NCBI GenBank assembly: GCA_017433615.1
Contig: JAFRGW010000062.1
Coordinates: 1-35,276 of the forward strand
Length of the DNA stretch: 35,276 bases
Direction: 5' to 3'
Source: Eubacterium sp.
Lineage (GTDB): Bacteria > Bacillota > Clostridia > Lachnospirales > Lachnospiraceae
Under the pieces are notes generated by a model that had not been told where the DNA came from, did no database searches, and worked only from the letters and a program-made list of their open reading frames with translations. A program made the position numbers and the translations under genes. Every line of letters starts with the position of its first letter. Positions within the stretch are counted from its first letter, which is position 1. Below are positions 33,298 through 35,276 of this stretch, in pieces.

Positions 33298-35211
33298 ATG
33301 AGAAAGAATATAAAAAGGACTGTAATATTGCTGCTGACCGCGGCGTTGAGCTTCGGCAGTGCGGGATGTGGCATGACAGAGAAAAAAGCCGGGGATTCAA
33401 CAGACAAGACGGCGGAAGTATCCGTATCTGATGCGGCAGAAGTTTCTGACAGGGGAAACGGAAATGCCGGTCTGGCAGACGAAAATAACGGAACCGGCAA
33501 GTCGGGAAAAGAGCCGGAACAGACCATTACCGTCAAGGCCGGTCCGGAAGGGGAGATCCGCAGCGCTTCTGTGCGGACTTCAGAAGATGATCTCGAAGAG
33601 GACCTCAGTGCGGAGGATATGCAGAAGCTTCCGTTTGCCGTGTCTGTAAAATACTTCCTGGAGGATCAGTCCGTAAGTGCAGATGAAATTGCCGGGAAAA
33701 CAGGACATGTGCGGATCCGGTTTGATTATGAAAATAAGACTGCAGTAAAGGAACAGGTCGACGGCAGAGAAGTGCAGACAATTGTGCCGCTCGCATTTCT
33801 GACGGCAGTTGTACTGCCGGGTGACCGGTTCCATGACGTTTCAGTCACGAACGGAGACATCAGCAGTATGCAGGACAACCAGATCGCGATCGGTTATGCG
33901 ATGCCCGGACTCGAGGATTCCCTGAACTTTGACGCGGTGGAAGATGCACTGGATGGAATTTCACTTGAATATGACAAGGACGATGACGAAGACAGTGCGG
34001 CGGACGCCGATTCGGACAGTGCGAAAGAGAAAGATAGTGCAGGAGACGCTGATCCGGACAGCGCGAAAGAGAAAGACAGTGCGGGGGATACAGATCAAAA
34101 CAGCGTGAGCGACAAGGACAGTGCAGCAGAAGAAGAGAATGAGGAAGAAGGAATTCCGACATATGTTGAGATCGACGCATATGCAGAGAATTTCAAACTC
34201 GATTTCACGGCGACGATCGTCACGAACGGACTTCTGGAAGACACAAAAGAGGATACCATCGATGATCTGAAAGATGCGGTCAGCGACCTGAAGGATATCG
34301 CAGAAGCCGGAAATGATCTGCAAGACGGAACGGAGGAACTGCGCGACGGCGCCGGAGAATTCCGTGACGGACTGTCGCAGTATGTCAGCGGTGCGGGAAG
34401 CCTTGCAGAGGGAGCGTCGCAGCTCAACACAGGCGTAAAAAAGCTGAATGAAAACGGGACCGCACTGGCAGACGGCGCGGCTCAATTATCAGATGCACTG
34501 GCGGAGCTGAGCAAGTCCCTGACCCAGGCAGCTGAGAATACATCCGGCGGCGGGACGGATGCAGATGGCTCGGCAGGAGGGGCCGGCCTGAATCTGGATG
34601 CAGAAGCGCTTGTAACACACGCCGCAGAAAGCGCTGCGGCAGCGGCAATAGAACAGCTTGCATCCAACGAAGTTCTGTCAGATGAAGAAAAAGCAGCGAT
34701 TGCACAGGCTGCAGGAGCAGCCGCGGCACAGGCAGCCGGCGCAGATCTCCAGGCTGCCGTCGGCCAGATGCAGACCTCCGGGGCTGCGCAGATGGAATCG
34801 CTGCAAAGCGGTCTCAAACAGCTCGCTGAACTGCAGAAAGGAATTGCACAGCTTGCAGAGGGCGCATCCTCCCTGCAGCAGGGTGTGAAAGCATATACAG
34901 ACGGTGTCGCGGAACTTGCTTCAGGGACAGAACAGCTGTCTGCCGGTGCCGGAAAGCTGTCTTCTTCCGGCTCACAGCTCATGTCCGGTTACGATAAGAT
35001 GCGGGATGGAATCGGAGAACTTGCAGACGGAATCAAAGACATGAATCAGGACGGCATGCAGAAGATCGGGAATGCCGCAGAGCATGAACTGACCGATACA
35101 TTAAATCAGTTCCGTGCGATGATTCTCGCAGACCGCGGACACACCGCACTGGGAGTCTATGACGGAGAGGAAGGGACTGTCCGGTATATCGTGGAGACGG
35201 ATGAGGTTTAA
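33298..35211 (+). CDS. Secreted lipoprotein-like protein with xxxLxxG heptad repeats
   Basis: A 637-aa protein. The N-terminus has a basic start, a hydrophobic stretch and a lipobox-like SAGC ending at Cys24, so it is probably an exported lipoprotein. Residues 236-277 hold three 14-aa acidic repeats. Two blocks of heptads of the xxxLxxG type follow: about 337-400 (DGTEELRDGAGEFRDG) and about 515-585 (EGASSLQQGVKAYTDG), typical of YhgE/Pip-like membrane or surface proteins. An Ala-rich coiled segment lies between. It is the third gene of the ABC unit, so an extracytoplasmic partner of the permease is a fair guess. The C-terminus ends normally with no membrane anchor seen. Confidence 0.82.
   Translation: MRKNIKRTVILLLTAALSFGSAGCGMTEKKAGDSTDKTAEVSVSDAAEVSDRGNGNAGLADENNGTGKSGKEPEQTITVKAGPEGEIRSASVRTSEDDLEEDLSAEDMQKLPFAVSVKYFLEDQSVSADEIAGKTGHVRIRFDYENKTAVKEQVDGREVQTIVPLAFLTAVVLPGDRFHDVSVTNGDISSMQDNQIAIGYAMPGLEDSLNFDAVEDALDGISLEYDKDDDEDSAADADSDSAKEKDSAGDADPDSAKEKDSAGDTDQNSVSDKDSAAEEENEEEGIPTYVEIDAYAENFKLDFTATIVTNGLLEDTKEDTIDDLKDAVSDLKDIAEAGNDLQDGTEELRDGAGEFRDGLSQYVSGAGSLAEGASQLNTGVKKLNENGTALADGAAQLSDALAELSKSLTQAAENTSGGGTDADGSAGGAGLNLDAEALVTHAAESAAAAAIEQLASNEVLSDEEKAAIAQAAGAAAAQAAGADLQAAVGQMQTSGAAQMESLQSGLKQLAELQKGIAQLAEGASSLQQGVKAYTDGVAELASGTEQLSAGAGKLSSSGSQLMSGYDKMRDGIGELADGIKDMNQDGMQKIGNAAEHELTDTLNQFRAMILADRGHTALGVYDGEEGTVRYIVETDEV
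34003..34128 (+). repeat. Three 42-bp in-frame repeats in the lipoprotein gene
   Basis: Units 34003-34044, 34045-34086 and 34087-34128 encode 14-residue acidic units (DADSDSAKEKDSAG and variants). The first two are nearly identical; the third has drifted. Confidence 0.9.
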
Positions 35212-35276
35212 GTGAGTTCGCGCGAGGCGGTGACGATATATGTCTCCCGGCTCAGATGGAATTCGCCGTTAGACAT
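35212..35276. other. Window-end stretch, coding status undecided
   Basis: One plus frame (from GTG at 35212, with GAGG upstream) and one minus frame stay open to the window edge. Sixty-five bases are too few to tell which, if either, is a gene. Confidence 0.3.

Noticed and set aside
35212..35276. Start or end of another gene at the window edge
   Set aside because: Both strands have an open frame for about 20 codons, which chance alone explains.

Overview
The window looks like a chromosomal segment from a Clostridia bacterium, most likely a gut Lachnospiraceae. The evidence is Firmicutes-type gene content (MecA, WhiA, RapZ, a Crh-like HPr, type III pantothenate kinase CoaX, GreA, an LtaS-like sulfatase), moderate GC, strong SD-led genes and recurring sigma-A-type promoters with 17-nt spacers. 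There are no rRNA or tRNA genes, CRISPR arrays, phage genes or insertion sequences that I can see. Most of the window is housekeeping. The unusual content lies in degenerate or fused versions of known families and in the intergenic DNA.

Layout. (1) 1-1703: a guanylate-kinase-like protein translationally coupled to a LysR regulator. (2) 1938-4464: an NCS2/AzgA-type purine permease, then a rare fusion of a YihX-like HAD phosphatase with an FMN-binding-split (NimA/PNPOx-like) domain. (3) 4536-15848: a long unit starting at a clear promoter: valS, an LtaS-like sulfatase, folC, a 48-aa protein, a membrane TPR protein, murB, rapZ, whiA and a Crh-like HPr, closed by a strong terminator. (4) mecA on the minus strand, then a 459-nt gap that seems to encode a separate RNA of about 220 nt with its own promoter and terminator-like hairpin. 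(5) 17066-25660: GH18/SH3 membrane protein, coiled-coil protein, Sua5, a catalytically dead low-molecular-weight phosphatase, then nucleoside salvage (upp, dCMP deaminase, a membrane protein, uridine phosphorylase, cdd, deoB), meeting convergent coaX. (6) 26532-29109: a hybrid-cluster-protein homologue that has lost almost all hybrid-cluster ligands and carries a C-terminal DUF1858-type domain, behind an attenuator-like hairpin, followed by greA. (7) 29124-35211: a VanZ-like membrane protein, a small XRE regulator, and a divergent MacB-type ABC ATPase, FtsX-type permease and heptad-repeat lipoprotein.

How the genes fit together. Region 3 combines tRNA charging, folate, envelope synthesis and the murB-rapZ-whiA-crh set that links cell-wall growth to carbon status in Firmicutes. 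Region 5 takes nucleosides and bases to UMP, uracil, deoxyuridine derivatives and pentose phosphates. In region 7 the same AGTTAG/CTAACT half-sites lie in the regulator's own leader and over the transporter promoter, which suggests one regulatory circuit.

The best candidates for something undescribed are the HCP homologue without a hybrid cluster (26635-28506), the orphan intergenic RNA (about 16817-17037), the pseudophosphatase in the sua5 operon (20408-20878) and the HAD/FMN-binding fusion (3349-4464). All family assignments come from motifs I recall. No database search was run.
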